Assembly (NCBI GenBank): GCA_013399115.1
Contig: VXAA01005662.1
Coordinates: 385,276 to 449,275 of the forward strand
Length of the DNA: 64,000 nucleotides
DNA from: Anseranas semipalmata
Lineage: Eukaryota > Chordata > Aves > Anseriformes > Anseranatidae
Reading direction: 5' to 3'
Positions 25,064-40,191 of this stretch are shown piece by piece (position 1 is the first letter of the stretch; every line of letters begins with the position of its first letter). A program made the translations under genes and the position numbers. The notes below the pieces were generated by a model. That model did no database searches and was not told the origin of the DNA. It worked only from the letters and a program-made list of their open reading frames with translations.

Positions 25064-28000
25064 ACCACTTTAAAACAAAAATGTCAAGAAAAAGCCTTTT
25101 TAGAGATTATTCAGTCTGGAATGGCTTTTTTTAACAGCCAAATTAAAATAAACCCTGAAACACTGGATTTTAAATGAAAGCAGGGAGTGTTCTAACCGTA
25201 AACTTGTGAACATTATACTATGTGACAGGAAAATGACTACAAATTTAACACAGTCTAATTTATATTATTCCTTGAGGGAACAGAAGTCATTAGGCTGAGA
25301 AGTTTGTATTGTTTTCAGAAGAAAGTATTTCATGCAGGCTGATTTCTTCAGATTTCTTCAATAATGGCATATGGAAGGCAGATTATTCACCACTGAGTAG
25401 CGTGTTTGTGCGAGTGCATCAAAGGAAATAATTGCTTTCTGCTTAACCTGAACTATGCTTTAACAAAAATAAGTTTAGTTGCATGTTAGCCTCAATTCTC
25501 ATTTCACTACTAAATTATTTGGGATCCAGTCCTTATCTGGTAAAGATTGGTAGGGCTCCATTATCTTTACTACAGTGAAATGCTGATTTACCCAGTGAAG
25601 ATACTGCCTGGAAAATGGAGACTCTGCAGCCCTGTGCATGCGTGTTTATTCTCTACATTTCCACGCAGAGAGAACTCTGGGCCTTTCACAGTGATGATCT
25701 ATATGTATGCTAGCAGCTCGAGTCTGTGATTTCTGCATTGGAGGGTGATTGCTAATTTTATTTAGCTGGCATTATTTGGACATTACAGACATTCTGTGCA
25801 GAGAGAGGCCATACAGCTTTTCCAGATTCTTTCTTGATTCAGTGGTATTGCTTTCAGGCCTTTGAAAGGAGGATCTGACCCTGCTTACCAGAACCTGACT
25901 GCAGTCTTGTGTAGCTCAGACAGCAACCTAGAATTTGCCATTCTAAGCACATTCTCTTGATCTGATAATCACTGTACATCTCATGTCCTAGTTTGATGAT
26001 GGATTTATAATGAACGTCTTTAACCTCAGCCTATCCCAACCATCTGCTCTCTGAAGCAAGCTGGCACTTCAAAGCCATTTTTTGCTTCAAGGTGTCTCCT
26101 TGTAGTCTCACAGAACAAATAGTGAGTCATCTCCTCCCACCAGAACAAAGATTGTAACCTAGCTTAGTGTGAATGCCCAGTAGGAAAGACAGGTTGCACA
26201 GAGCACCACAGTCAAATATGATGATAACCTTTGCACTGAGGAGAATAAAGGCTTGTCAGAGCTAGTACTAGAGACATACGTATGTCCTCAGCAGGGGCAG
26301 TGAAGGGGGCTGGAGTGGTGCTTACATCAGCCGAGCCTGTGAGCAGTCACTTGTAGAGTCTCCTCGGTGGTGCTGTTATATAGAGCCGGGCAGGCATTTT
26401 TCTATGAGACTTCTTAAAATGCAGAGGGCAGAGAAATCAGGTAGATGTTTCCTATTTTGTTGCATCACTCTTACTGCAGATTTCACAGCTACGTATTACA
26501 GAACATATGCACCAAAGTTTAGCATTATTGGTTCTCAGCTGAATCATTGAGAAATGACACTAATCTCTTGTGGTATGTGTTAGGTATGGGAATGTTTAAC
26601 TTCTTTGGTGTATGAAGGGAGGGACTTTCCTGTACATACAGTTGATGATCTGATTAAAACAAAAATCAGAGATAATTACTTTGGACTAATCTGTTGGAGG
26701 AGTATCTTTATCATGATAGTTTAATTTATTACTTCTCCAAGTGTTACAGCAAATGATAGGAATTTTAGACTGATTACTTGGTTGTGTTTTTAGATGATGT
26801 TTGATTTAATAGATATATGTGGAAAAGATTTTAAAATACGGGCTCATTATTTTCATCTGTGCATCCTCATTTTCATCCCTGCAGCATCACTGAGTTCACG
26901 CAGTGCATAGGGCAGTACGCATGTAAGGTAGCATGCTTTGGCAGAGTGTCGCCTGTTATTTGCATAGTGTTACCTGTTATTTGACCACTTTCAATCTTTG
27001 AGAATTTGATTTAAATCACACTGCTGCTGAAGAGAAGACTCCCCACCAAGTTCAGTAGTTACTGGATAGGTTTTTATCAAGCAAAATGCCTTTGGATTCT
27101 TCTAAGCACATATGGTCTATGTATTCATGTAAGGAAAGCTTGCCATTCAGTTAGTTGTCCATTTGCTGATCCTGAAGTCCATCTGTTCTTTCCTTAGATG
27201 CAGGAATTGAGACTTCACTGTTAGCAAGTCGTGCTATTCCTGCAAGCCTGTACCACGTACCCACATCTACAGGCAGCAGGGTTTTGGTCTGTATTCTGTT
27301 GCAGCACTACAAGATTAAGGATGTCCAATCTTAAATTAAAAAGTATAAGAAGCTTTGTCTCAGAAAGTGACATATAAGACTTGTCTTTTTTTCCCTGTGT
27401 TCTTTACCAGATGATCCCCCCTGCTGGCACCTTCAAGTGAAGTGATTTAAAATGGATGTGATATTAAAGCTTTAAGATAGGGTTTTAAAATAAATGAAAT
27501 GCTATCAGGACTGTAATAGTAACAGCTGCTGTGTCCACCAGCTGGATGGTAGACTTAATCACTCAGTCAAATCCTGCTTTCCACGGTACTGCACTTGTTT
27601 TCTGTACCTTCTGCCCCTTTGCCAGAACCACAATATAAGCTCAACAAAGGGATGCTTTCCTGTGGTCTGTAGCTGGCTCTATCAGGGAGCCAAGGAGGGA
27701 GAAAACTTTCTCTGAACTTTCAGCACAGCGTGCACTGTGTGTCTGAGTTTGCCTTATCTGGAACATACCTTCTGAAGTCCCAAGTCTGGAAGGAGCTAGA
27801 GCTCAGGCTACCTCCTATGTACATGCTATGTGTTTCCCTACGTGCAAGATACAGGCAGGAAAGTGCTGTTCAGTGCAGAGCTATATGCTTTACAGCTGCA
27901 AAGCAGGGAATTCTGCAATCTGTTTTTAGAGGCTTTGGAAAAGTAGCTTTGAAGGCAGAAGTCCTACCTTCTGAGACTGCCAGTTATGGTGCTTTTTTTC

Positions 28001-28464
28001 AGAAAGAAGGAACTTCTGTATTCAGTATAGGATTGAATAGTAACAGTGTTAAATATATTTCATCAATACTATAGCTTTGGAAAAAAAGGACTTGTCACTA
28101 CTGACTTGTAGGCTAGCACTATTATCCAAACCAGTTCCAAGTACCAGCCAGTTTGCTTTTTGAAACTCTCACTGGTGAAACAAATTGTTTCCAACTCTCT
28201 GAATCATCTCACAAAATAACTTGTGTTTTCAAATGTCAGTTTTCTTTTTGACTTTGACCCAAACTTTATATAAAGGTTAGAAAAAGAGTTCAGTACTATT
28301 TCCTTTGGGACGAAACTAAATTTTTTGGTTGACTAAAACTAAATTTTTCATTGTGTTTCACTTGGTTAAAGGAGCCATTAACAGAAAATTATTTTTAGTG
28401 AAACTGAAAATGCTGTTTCTCTGATTTGTGCATCAGCTACCAAATCAAGAAATCCATTTATTCA

Positions 28465-28670
28465 GGCCTGAGTTCCCACTCCCAACAGTGCACCTGACTT
28501 AGTGAGCAACCATGGACAAAGCAGTTAACCTTTCTATTCTGTGTTTAACCATCTGTAAAATGGATATAATACTACTTACCTGCCTGACACAGCTGTACTG
28601 AGGCTTAATTTTTAATCAAGCTCTGTTAAAACACTTCAAGCTCACTGCATAAAAGTTGCACTGAGAGACA
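28465..28670 (+). repeat. MIR/CORE-SINE-like relic
   Basis: Contains 'aaccatctgtaaaatggata' followed by 'taatactacttacctgcctg' and 'tgtactgaggcttaat', in the order of the CORE and 3' parts of MIR. The tail 'aaaacacttcaagctc...ataaaagttgca' parallels the cgctttgagat...gcgctatat tail of the 19.5-kb copy. The preceding stretch (28300-28420) is an AT-rich tract with a repeated 'aaactaaattttt' motif. Confidence 0.55.
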
Positions 28671-31600
28671 AAATAGTTTTATTACCGTATTATTGCTTTT
28701 ATAAGATCAACCTCTCTAAGAGTAATATATGGTGAACGATACCAATGTCCTAGAAATAACATCAAAGAGGAAAGAAGGTATCAAGAAGCATGAGGAGAGA
28801 TGCACTGGGATGGAGTGCAGACTTTCTGACAGCCTAGGGTTCCTTCATCTCTATTAATTATACATGTAGAGCAACTTGTTAATGCATTTCGAACGACATG
28901 TTGACACAACCTCAGACCTCTGTCCTGGCAGACGGTCTTTTGAATTAATTTAACCCCAGGATCAGAAGGAAATGGACAACCTAGTTGAAGGCATTTCTAT
29001 AACAACCACGGTAGACTTCTACGAACAGTACAAACTTCCTGAGAGAGAGAGAACAGGAAGTAATGGTACACCTTCATGGGGAGCTCGTTATGAATAATTT
29101 CTGCAGAAGGACCTGGCATTACATTTCAGGGTGATTGTCCATGGAATATGACCAGGTATTATCCTGGATGTTATTCTTTTACCTCTGTGCCCTCCAACAG
29201 TTTCAAAAATAGTTATAAAAATACTTCATTTTACTAATAAAGTAGTTGAGTCATTCAGGAGTTTATTTATGATAAAATATAATTGCTTATGTGTAACAGC
29301 TGGGATAAATAGAAACCAACGATGAACTGTATTTGAACAGATTGCCTATTATATGCTGCAGTATTCAGGTCTTACCTAATATTTTTAAGCAAAATTGATG
29401 CTGTGTGCTTTGCAGGCACAAAACGCACACAAAATTACTGTAATTACCATTCATTTCCCCGTTAGTGGAGGTGAAATGTTTGAAGTGCAGTTCTGCGATG
29501 AGAAGTGACTGCATATATAGTTGTGTGAGGTTTCCTCCTTTGTGCCATCTCCGAACCTCAAACCACACGTGCATTCTTTACAAGAGAATGGACAACAGCA
29601 CAGCCTGAAGCTTCCATGGATGAAATTGTGGCAAATTCTTGAGTCAGTAGCTAAATAAGAAAGTCATAAAGAACATGTGCCCTAATGTAATATGAAGCTA
29701 TTACAGTAGATGCAATTATTAGCTCACAGAACTTTTATTTTTTTATTTTTTTAAGAGTCACTTAGAAAATTAGACTTTCCAGACTCAGAACTGCAACCTA
29801 GTTAGAGTGGTCTAAATTAAACAAAAAGTGTTACTGAAAGAGACATTCACACTGAGTGGCAAAGCTATGACATTAGAAATACATTACTTTGATTATGTTA
29901 CATTGCTGATTCACTCACAGGAAAGTCCCCCCAGAAGCTTCTAATTATGACAGTCTCAGATAATTTATAAAATGAATTCTTAAACAAGCAAACCCCTTAA
30001 GCAAACACCATATAAATTAACTAGTGATTCTGAGTGTGCAACTTGAGATATCTTGGGATATCATGACCATAAGAAAGTGCTGAGCACCTGCTGTCTGGAA
30101 AACACTAAAATTTGGAGGTATCTAAGTAACTCCAGTAACTTTAGCTTTAGCTCTTTAGCTGGAGACCAGATCTTTTTTTATCATTTAAGTTCCTGTGGAG
30201 AAAAAAGATTTTAAAAAAAAAACTAACCTGAGACATTATAGCCATTACAAATATTATGTATTGGGATTTTGTTGGTTTAGTGAGTTCTTCCTCTTCTTTC
30301 TTTTCCTTGCCATGCTGTTCAGAAATATCCTTAACAGCTATGAAGATTAAAGCTTTATCCACCAAGATATATCCTCTTCAGGCAAAAGCATCTAATCCAT
30401 TGCCCAAACAACCCTGCAGTATTAAGGCTATAGTTTATGCTCGTTGCTAGAATTTATAGAATTAACCAGACTAATATTTTTTCTCTATTTATTCATTAAA
30501 AACAGGCTTCTGAATAGTCTTTAAGAGCATTCACATCAGTCAGTGACTTGTCACTGTAGAAATCCATTCAAGTTTCTATCATTCAAGTTGGTTTGATCAG
30601 TCTAAGCTACATAATGGTTCTTTTTTCCCCAATTCATTGATAGAACTTTTTCAAACTAGGGAAATGACTAAAGAGTTTACAAAGTGTGTGACTTTTCCAG
30701 GAGAAAGAGTTTTGAGAAAAGCACTATTGCAGCTGTGTGAGTGCAGGAGAGAACCACTTTTAAAAGGTTACCAATTGCTTCTTTAAAGCTCTGTTTGTGA
30801 ATCCCAAATTTCTGAGACTTTTCACAGATTTACTTAGAAAATTACTCAGGAAAATATTTGCAAATAAGCAGAAGAGGAAAGGGATGGAAATACATTTAAA
30901 AAACTTGAACAACTAGTCAAGATCAGCTAACAGCCTGTGGGCACTGGGAATGATGTCTTTCTAGTGATGTTGGAAATTAGTAGATGCCACACTCCACAGA
31001 ATGAGAGACGACAGGAACAGATTTTTGAGAGACATTTCAGGTGGACTGGAAAAAAATGCAACTTTCTTACCCAGTAAATATTATTGATGTTTAAACAGGT
31101 GTCCGCACCATATACAGTAGCTTTGCAGTTTCTTCCTTCAGCCTGAGGCTGTACCTGACTTTAAAGGGTTAATGTTCTCTTACTCTTCCTTTTTTTTTCC
31201 CTCTTTCTCTCTCTGCCACTGGCTCAGAGCACTGGCTTTCATTTGAAGGGCACAGCATACTGAGTGATGTTCACATGATACCAATGACAGCAGCATGATA
31301 AGCCTATTTCTGACAGTGTGGCAAATTACTATTATGAAATCCCAGTACATTTGATTGCGGAGTGACTTTCAGAAGGGATCACACATAGCAAGGTTATGAA
31401 AGGCTCTATGTTTACTGCAGTAATGCTGACTTACTGGAAAAGAATATCAAGAGCTCTTTAAATAAAAAAGCTTGGGAGATTCCCAATTCACAAAATATTT
31501 GGCTGAATATATCCAGCCAAGCATTATGTTTCTCTAAAACTAAAGGGGAAAATTATCAGCAAAAATTCTTAGTTTTTTTTTTTTTCCTGTGGTGGCTTGG

Positions 31601-34600
31601 TAAAATGTGTTTGCTGTAGATTCGCTCAAAAGAGATCATCAGCCTGCAGCTGTCCTTCCCCTCTGACATTGCTTGCTTTAGGAGATTATAGTTGTTCTGT
31701 CTCTCCAGAACTGCCTCCCCACTCCAGTCAAAGATTGGGGTCTCCTATGTCTGTGTAGTGCCCAAGTTAAAAGAAGAACAAGATTCAAATAAAAAATTAC
31801 GACAAAAGCAGAAGTGAGAGGAGAAATAGGCAATTTGTAGGTTAAGAAAGCATGGATGTTACCAGTAAAATAAGCATATTTGCAAAATAAAAAATCATCA
31901 GTAACTCACCTGCTGAATTATTGTGAGTGTCCAAGGGTGTGTTACAACACAGAGATAAATTGTCCCTGCCCCAAACATCATCCTTTTAAATTTATTTGTG
32001 GAATAACACAATCAGCAAAATAAAAAAGAGCAGGCATTAAGTGGCTCAGCTTTGCAGCAGGATTTTTATCACACCAGTGGGCATCAAGGTACTTTCACGG
32101 TGAAATAGGTTTTTATTCCATTATCTAGTAAATAAATATGATTATTACTTTTTCTAGACTTTGTTGTCACAGTTTTTTAGTTATGATAGCCCAGGTAAAT
32201 CTCTAATTGGTTTTCTTGCTTTTATTAATTACAATACCATCAAGTTGTGATTACTGTATTCATAAGCAATGTTCTGATTGCTTACCTTAATTAGAGCCTG
32301 TGTATTGTCTTTTACAGAGAAGTAAGAGTACTGTGAAGCCTCTGTATTCCTGATAAATTTCAGTTCAAGCACGTTCTGCCCCCTAAATAGTGAAATGTTG
32401 GTCTCTGCCACATCTTTGCAGTGTTACGGAGCACTTTTTTTATGCTATATTCTAGCCAAAGTGATGCAGTAAAGAGCTCATCATGCATATGAGTCTGATT
32501 AGGGTGACAAATTAACCCCCATATAAAATATATTTAAAGAAATGATGACTGAAATACACCTCTTCTCTGTAAGTATGGATACAAAATATACAAGCCCCTA
32601 AAGTTTAGGTAGAAATCCTTGGAGTTCATACAACTTTTTAGAACAGTAGAGTATATTTGCCCTCCAAAACCCCCAAACACCTGTAATTTCCATTTCTTAG
32701 CACATGTAAAAGCTAGAACAAAACATGTCAATATATCAGATATCTCAGTATACAAAAGAGAACAATTCCCTTTCCTAGTTATCTCTGTTTTCTTGGCCAA
32801 GTAGAGCATTCACATGATGTTTATTTTGGGATACATAGCCAATACAATCCTGTTTGTCTGCTGGGTGGAATGTGGCTATTCCAGTCTCCTTTGATTACTT
32901 TCCCCAGCTGAATTAGGGAATTGATCTCTTAGTTCAGCAAGAAGAGACTTGCAGGTTTTTTTGTATTCTGCCCCTATTGTGATATGAACATATTTAGCGG
33001 ATGATGGAATATGGCTTCCAGATGTAGGTGGCCACAGCCTGTCACAGGTTTAGGCTGACAGACCAAATGTCTGAGGTTAGATGAGTAGCACCAACAGCTA
33101 TCATTTTTAAAGGTTATTTTTTAAAAGCACACGTTCTTGGATTTTGTTTCCTGGACGGCATGCTGTGCCATGGAGAGGCCACATGTTTAAATAGCCTCTT
33201 CAAACATGTTTTGCACTCTGCTGTAAGGCCTGAAGGCAATTGTCTCTGAAATCAAATTTGTGATGGCAAAAGCTTTGGTGCAAGTGAATGGATGTGGTTA
33301 TTGCCTTTCCCAGTCATAACAAACTGGGGATCTTTTTGCATTTCTAACAGATAGTTGGATAAATGAGACTTTTACCTCTGACCTCAGTGGGGACAGAATT
33401 TACCTAAAACTTTCTGGAGAAGAGGAATGCTGATACTGAAACGGGCAATGCTATACGGCTGTATACAAGCTGGGAGGATGATTGCTGTTACTGTTTGTGG
33501 GGACCAAAGAGATACTGCTATTCTGACTGCAATGTTGACTACCTTAGGAGCAAGGAAATTGTCTAATCACAGCTGCAAAACATGTGGCACAAGCTGCAAA
33601 ACCCACCAAAAAGTTGAGTTCCATGCACCGTAGCAACTGCCACCAGTACCTACGTTTGCTACTTAAAAGTTGCTGCCTTCCTAATACTGAACTCAATTCA
33701 GCGACTTGTTTGTAGACCCACCCATGTCTCCATCAATGCCAGTACATGCTTACTTGGGTAATTAAACACAGATGGACTGCAGTCAGTGTCTTTCGCTAAA
33801 ATGTCTTGTGATCATTTATGGAAAGTCCCAACATTAGGAGAAGAGGAGGATGCAGGGGGTATTCAGCTTTCACAACGTGACTCTTCCTCTGAAACCAAAT
33901 GAAAAACATTTGGTGGTGCTACTCAGCTATCTGCCACCATAATCTAATAAGGAGAATTCTCACTTCCAGGGTTGGCTGGCTAATAGGTGTGATAGGGTAT
34001 GATTAAACTATAAAGAAAAAGGTGGGGGGGGGGGAATCTCCCCAAAACACTGAAGTGCAAGTTGATACAAGAAAGGGGGGATTCCTTGTGAATCATCACA
34101 GCCTAGAAATAGAATTATTTGTAATCAATACTTGCAGTTCTAAGAACTGAGTATTAACAGCCTGACCATATGTTGGGAGTCTTTCAACTGTTTTCAGTTT
34201 ACTTTGGACCATATTGTATGTAGTCCATCTCGTGCTGTAGAATTCCTAATTTCTCCCTGGAGATATAGTCAGGGTCCCTGCTGTGATATACATATTACAA
34301 TGTCATTTCCAGCAGAGTTTATGGACCTACAGTGATAAATGCTGGTTTCACAGCAAATTTGTGCTTAGGTTTTTTGACTTGGTCATACAGTGGCTGATAT
34401 TATGGTAAATCTGCATGTCAATATTTATTTTATATAGGCAATTTGTGGTACTCCTGACATAGGAATTCCTTGAGATACATTAAAATAAGGAAATATTTGC
34501 TGTTGCACAATTCTAAAAGGAAGAAAATAATTGGCAATAGTGGGTCTCCTTAAAATAGGCCTTAAAAATGTCTGGAAGATTGCAATGACTCAGTAAGTTT

Positions 34601-35395
34601 TGAGGAAAGAAAAATGTTGTTTTGACTGTGAAGCTGGCAAATTCTACCATTTTGATTCCTCAGTGGTAATCTCTATAAAAGAATATATGAATATGAATAA
34701 AATTAGAACACTGAATATACTTGTCCTGCCTCTGCGCCTGTTGCCCTAGCTTGAGGCAGAAGCAGATGACTCTGGTCTCTAAGATTGTCAAACTAGCACC
34801 ATAACCCAAAGCTACATTCACTTAAAGGAAAAAAAAAAAATTATTCTAACTTGGCAACAAGCTCGCCCACTATTTTTGGGTTTTGGTGCCAGTGTTCAGA
34901 TTTTAAAAAGACCATCTCAAACCTCACAGGCATTTTTGACATTTTCCCATTAACAGGGTTGGTATTTGGGGGCTTGAGAATGCTTTGTCTGTGCTAAGAT
35001 TTAAACTTTTAGCACCTTAGATCTGTCACCAGTTCAATGGAGAATGCTATTTTGATTTTCCTCATTAACAGCTCTGAAAAAGGGAAAAAAAAAATAGCAC
35101 ATTTCTCATTTAGCATTAATTGGAACATATTTTTGCCAGTAGCAGTTTGCTGATTATGAGATTTCTGTGCTGCTGACTGAGGTGGCTTTGCAAACACTCC
35201 TTATAAATAGAAAATAAGTTGTTGTTTTTTTTCCTGTGAAATGACCAGCTAGTGAAAGAACTCATTAATCAGGGAAACAGGTACAGACCAACAACATTGC
35301 CTAACACTGATCATGTAAACACAGGCTGACAATGCTGTCTGAACAATCAAGCAGAACAGTTTGGTATATGCTAACATTTTGTCGGGGAGAAAGTT

Positions 35396-35515
35396 TAGTC
35401 AAGTGGTTAAAATACAGGAATGAGGATCCAAATGTCTGTTGTTTTTTCCAGCTCTGCTACTGACTATCTGCAGGCAAATCACCTTACCTCCTTGTAATTT
35501 AGTCACTGACAAAGG
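35396..35515 (+). repeat. MIR/CORE-SINE-like relic
   Basis: Shows 'tcaagtggttaaaatacagg', 'ccagctctgctactgactat', 'ctgcaggcaaatcaccttac' and 'ctccttgtaatttagt', the 5' half of a MIR-type SINE in correct order. The downstream 'gggccaaattccccctg' may belong to a second old element. Confidence 0.55.
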
Positions 35516-38500
35516 GCCAAATTCCCCCTGAAAACTGTGGGAGCAACACTTCTTGAATATAACAGTGTCTTCAAATACTACAACATGGAGTGTGAAAGGT
35601 AAAAGTGGCCACTGTGTAAATCATATGAATTTGTGTGGCAATGCAAATTGTTCCTGTTGAAACACTATAGATCATTCTAGGCTGGCTTGCATCAACTTTT
35701 CTGTCTTCCAAGTACCCCGTAGTGCATTGACTATTTCCAGAAAAAAATATTATTCAGGAAAGAGAGAGACCTCTTGTTATCTTGTCTATCAGTGGTGTAC
35801 CATTTAACAACTACCTGCTTTCTGTCTTGTTTGTACAAAATCAAGCACAGTTCACCTTCTACCCTGCTTTGACCTTGTTTCTACTGTAGTAGAAATAAAG
35901 AGTAGTAACAACGGCACCTTTCATCTCCAGGGATTTCAAAACATCTGGAAAAACTGCATCCTCTGCACACAAATATGGTGCTCTGTTAAGGAACGTTTAG
36001 CAATTTACTTGCTCAGAGAGAGGGGACTTCCGCAAACCATGCAAGGTGCAAACCAAGTCCACAGATGGTCTGAGCTTCACAGGTCAGAGGCCAAGAGATG
36101 GCTCCTCTTATGCGAGCGTTAGATGCCAGAGAACCCAAGGCACCATAGTGCAGGCTTCAGGGAGTATGAAAACAGAGCAAATTCTGCCACCTACTGCTTC
36201 CCTGCACATGTACAGTGCCCTTATTTTCAGTGTACAGACTAAACCTTGGTCTGCTCTAACCTGAGATTTTACTGAGATTATGTTCACCAGTGGGATTGCT
36301 GTATTTAAGCCTAAAACACTTCAGAGGCCCGATTAAATGATTTGTTTTCAGTATTTATAAGTAACAGCAGCAATGAAAACTGTCCATGCAGTATGTAGTG
36401 ATGGTGAGAAAAGTCCACACCTGTTTTACAAAAACAAATACTTGGATTGCACTGAGTATATATTTAAAAGTAAAATTACTGATAACACAAAATGTCAGGA
36501 ATTCTAAGGGAAGGTGGGCTGTCCAATGACAACATTGACATAACTAAAAGCCCTATCAGAATTAAAGCATTTGAGGGAACAGAAGAAAAATGTAGGCTTG
36601 CCTGTACCTACCAGTGGATTTTTATAGCATTCCTCTAGATATCTCAAAATGAAGAGTTTAAATTACTGACTCTGGACAGTATCAGCAACCAGCATACGGA
36701 AACCCAGAGCTCTGTATCAGTGCAGGAATTCAAATTTGCTTTATTTTCATTTTTAAAAATCCAAGATTTTCTCTGTATTGGCTACTAGGCTGGGGTACAC
36801 AGGAAGCTTAGGCAATGCACAGCCTCTAAGCCCGTTCTCCGCAAGCACTTTTCTGTCTGGCATGTGTGTTTCCCACCTTGAGGTGAACTGGGGAGGACAA
36901 GGCTGTAAGTTTCCTGCCAGCTGATGCTGCTGAAGTGCTGACATAAAGGTGCCGACATCAGGATTGCCATGCAAGAAGCTAGGTGTTTGAAACATAAGGG
37001 AGATTCCAGCAGCATTCCTCTAGGGATCCTTAACTATCTCTCAGGCCAACCACTGTCAAGGACAAAGGCTACCATCGGGTCAATGTTCTCTTTAAATATA
37101 GTGCTGACTAAATTTAGTGTCAAATCTGCTGAGAAAATTTACAGCTTGCAATATTTACCTGAGAGACATCCAGACCCTCTTGTCCAAATATACAGTTCCT
37201 TAAATTAGACACAAAATATGTCATGAGGCAGCAGCCTAAATTACATACTTACAGCACTGAAGCAGGTAAGTACGTATTTATGCAGCCAATCCTGGTGGCT
37301 TATTTCAAAAACTAGACTGGCTTGTTCAATGTATTTTTAAAATCCTACCAGTGTGCTTAACCAGTCCTAGATCTGGGAGCTCTCCGGGCCGGGGCTGTCT
37401 CTGTATTGTCTGTTTACAGCTGAGTTCTGCACAATGAGGCTAGCGTCCTTAGGGGCTGTTGCAACCAAAAGAATAAAAGTATGTGACGATAAAGAGCAAC
37501 TTCCCATAAAATGACTGTGCCTAGAGATGTTTTCTTTCTTAGCAAACATTATTGCCCCAAAACAACCAGTATATTATTTATATAACAATTTCCTTATGGG
37601 TCATTGTTGAATAGAATTCGAGTCCTTCAGTAACCAAAGTGAATGCCCCTGTCACTACAACTACAAAATTATTTCCAAGACAGAGTTCTTCTCTTCACCA
37701 ACTAGTTAGGAGTTACTTCACAGTTACGTACACAAAACTATAGTTCCATTCTACTGCAGTTCTTGAATATCCCAGATTTAGTCCTTCATGAAGTAATTTC
37801 CATATGAATAGCGTTTGGGACTTGAGTAGATTTTAAATCATATGAAAAGACAAAAAAAAAAAAGAACCAAGGGGATGTCTTCACTGGAGACAGCACGTAG
37901 CGCAGACCAGGTTCGTGACATGCTGCAGCACTTTTGTTGATTATAGCTACCCTTGAAGACAGGTGGCTCCTTTGAAATGTGAGTGTGGATTATGGAATAA
38001 ATAAGAGGTTTCAATAAAGAATGCGTCACATTTTGGGAAGTTTATGCACTCTTCATTCAGATGAGTAATAGGGCAGTATTGCTGTGAGGGAAGCCACACT
38101 GTCTAGAAAAGAAAGACCAAATATGAATTCTTTTTAAAAGCTAGTTTTTTTTTTTCTTGAATTGGTACAACCCCATATGGCAGTAAGTTTATCATCATAA
38201 ATGTACTGCAACTGAAATCTGCTTAGACTGATTAGACCTATAGAATAAAAGCACATCAATGGCATAGTTTGAAGATGGTACCTTTTAAGAGCTGATCAGT
38301 CCATCTCAGTTCAACAAACAGAGCAAACGTGTTTTTTTAAAAAAAGGAAAGGGTAACTACTAATGGCAATTTGGTGTTTTTGTCACCAATATGAAAAATA
38401 CATGTTTAAATATACAGGCAAGCTTTGCCACATATGTGTGGCTAGAGTAACTGCCATCAAAGAAAGCTTTCTTATATTCTTATGGGAGCTGGGTAAGTCT

Positions 38501-39339
38501 GAATGCCAGTCCCAGGAGCTATGCATGCTTAAGGGTACTGTTCAAGGAAATCAGTGCAATGGCGTGTGCGGGTTTGGAGGACAGGACTTGGCAGGCATTG
38601 TATCCTCATTAGGTAGTGCTTAAATTCAGACCAGTGAAGCTGTTTTACCAGAAAACTGACTTAGCTCTTTTCAGGCACCTTCCAAGGAATATTTATAACT
38701 TTCTGAAAGAGGCCTCCTGACCACGCAAACAACCTCTTGTCAACAACCTATTTCTCTTCTCCCTGAAACCCTGCCATTTTGTCTCTGTGACCACCCTCGC
38801 TTCACAGTTGGCTTCCACAGTCCCCAGTTACTGCAGAACTTGCCAACCAGCATCACTATTCCTTGTCTGAGCCCCAGCCCTGATGAGATTCTCAGTCCAA
38901 AGAATCTAGCTTCTTGTTTATGCAGCTCATCTAGGCTGACATCGGTCTCCTTCAAGGCAAGAAATATGCTTGCTTTGAGAGATGTGCGTCAATTCTAACT
39001 ACCACCTTGTCTCTTTAATGTCACAAAAGTTCAAATACAAGGCTGATTTCATGCAATCAAGACTGTCTAGAATGTTTTCAGAACAGAAAGTTGTATCAAA
39101 GCATCTAGTTACTCTATGCAAAATTGAAGAGACTGGTGCACTCTTGCTTTCCAGTCACAAGTGACCATAAGGCCCTGAGACTAAAAAAAAAAAATTTTCA
39201 AGAAAAGCTTGGAAGTATCGGACATATCTGCAAAATAATTTTCATTTGAAGAAAAAGCCTGTTTTGGCATAGTGATATTTCATAGTAATGCCTGGCTGGA
39301 TAGTTTGCTATTGTCTTGATCATTAGGTAATCCTTTGCA

Positions 39340-39440
39340 TTTTATAACGATTCCCAGGACTCCCAAAGTGCTTGTCATACATCACTGAATTATGCCTTAC
39401 AACTTCAGAGCGTCCTAGAATAAATATTGTCTATCTACTT
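39340..39440 (+). repeat. Possible ancient interspersed-repeat fragment
   Basis: 'cccaaagtgcttgtcataca', then 'gaattatgccttacaac', then 'gaataaatattgtctat' resembles a dispersed amniote motif of the type caaagcgctttacaaacat...gcctcacaac...gtaaatattatcccc. The match is from memory and diverged, so confidence is low. Confidence 0.25.
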
Positions 39441-40190
39441 GTCTGGTAGAAATGTACTTAAATTCCAAACTGGATCCATGTTTCAGAGACCTCCGAGTTC
39501 AAGAATATTTGTCACCAGGTCTATGTTTCAAGCTGATCTCTGTTCTTCGTAAGGTTATGCTATTTTCATTGCTAATATCCATCTTCCTGAAAAGTGTGCA
39601 TCTTCATAGTGGAACCCAGCATTTCTGTTGTATGTTTGTGTTAGTTGTGACTGCATTTTCTATTTGCTCTTCTTCAAGCATAGGCAAAATGACTGTTGTT
39701 TTAGTAATAGACTTGTAATAAGTCCTTGCAATTTCTGAAGATTTGAAGGGGTTGTGAAATGTATTTGTGTTAGACACAACAAGAGTATTTATTATTGAAG
39801 GACTCTCTATCACAGCGATATTGTAACTGAAAGTGTATGGTTAAACAGCACGGTTCATATCACGGTGAGAATTACCGTCTATAAACTGTAGGTGTAGGTA
39901 TCCTTCATTTTTATCTGCCATTCTTACTTCAATGCACTTATGCAGTATGGTACATGAAAAAATGGGTGTATGTGCTCCCTACTACCTACTGGCAATAAAC
40001 TGGATATACAGGATCAGAACCTAGGATTATGATATAATCAGAATGGCCAGCAAGTATAAATGAGGTATTCTTAATGCAGTCCTGTGTTTGCAGCATTGCT
40101 TTCAGCAATGGCTCGACCTTATGGTTTTGAGGGGTTCTGTCTGGAATAATTTAGGCCAATTACATTTTGCATCAAAAAAAAGCGGGGGGG

Positions 40191-40191
40191 N
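40191..40191. other. Single ambiguous base (N) after a G run
   Basis: One N directly after poly-A and a run of seven G, most likely a base-call or homopolymer-length ambiguity in the assembly. No gene is affected. Confidence 0.95.
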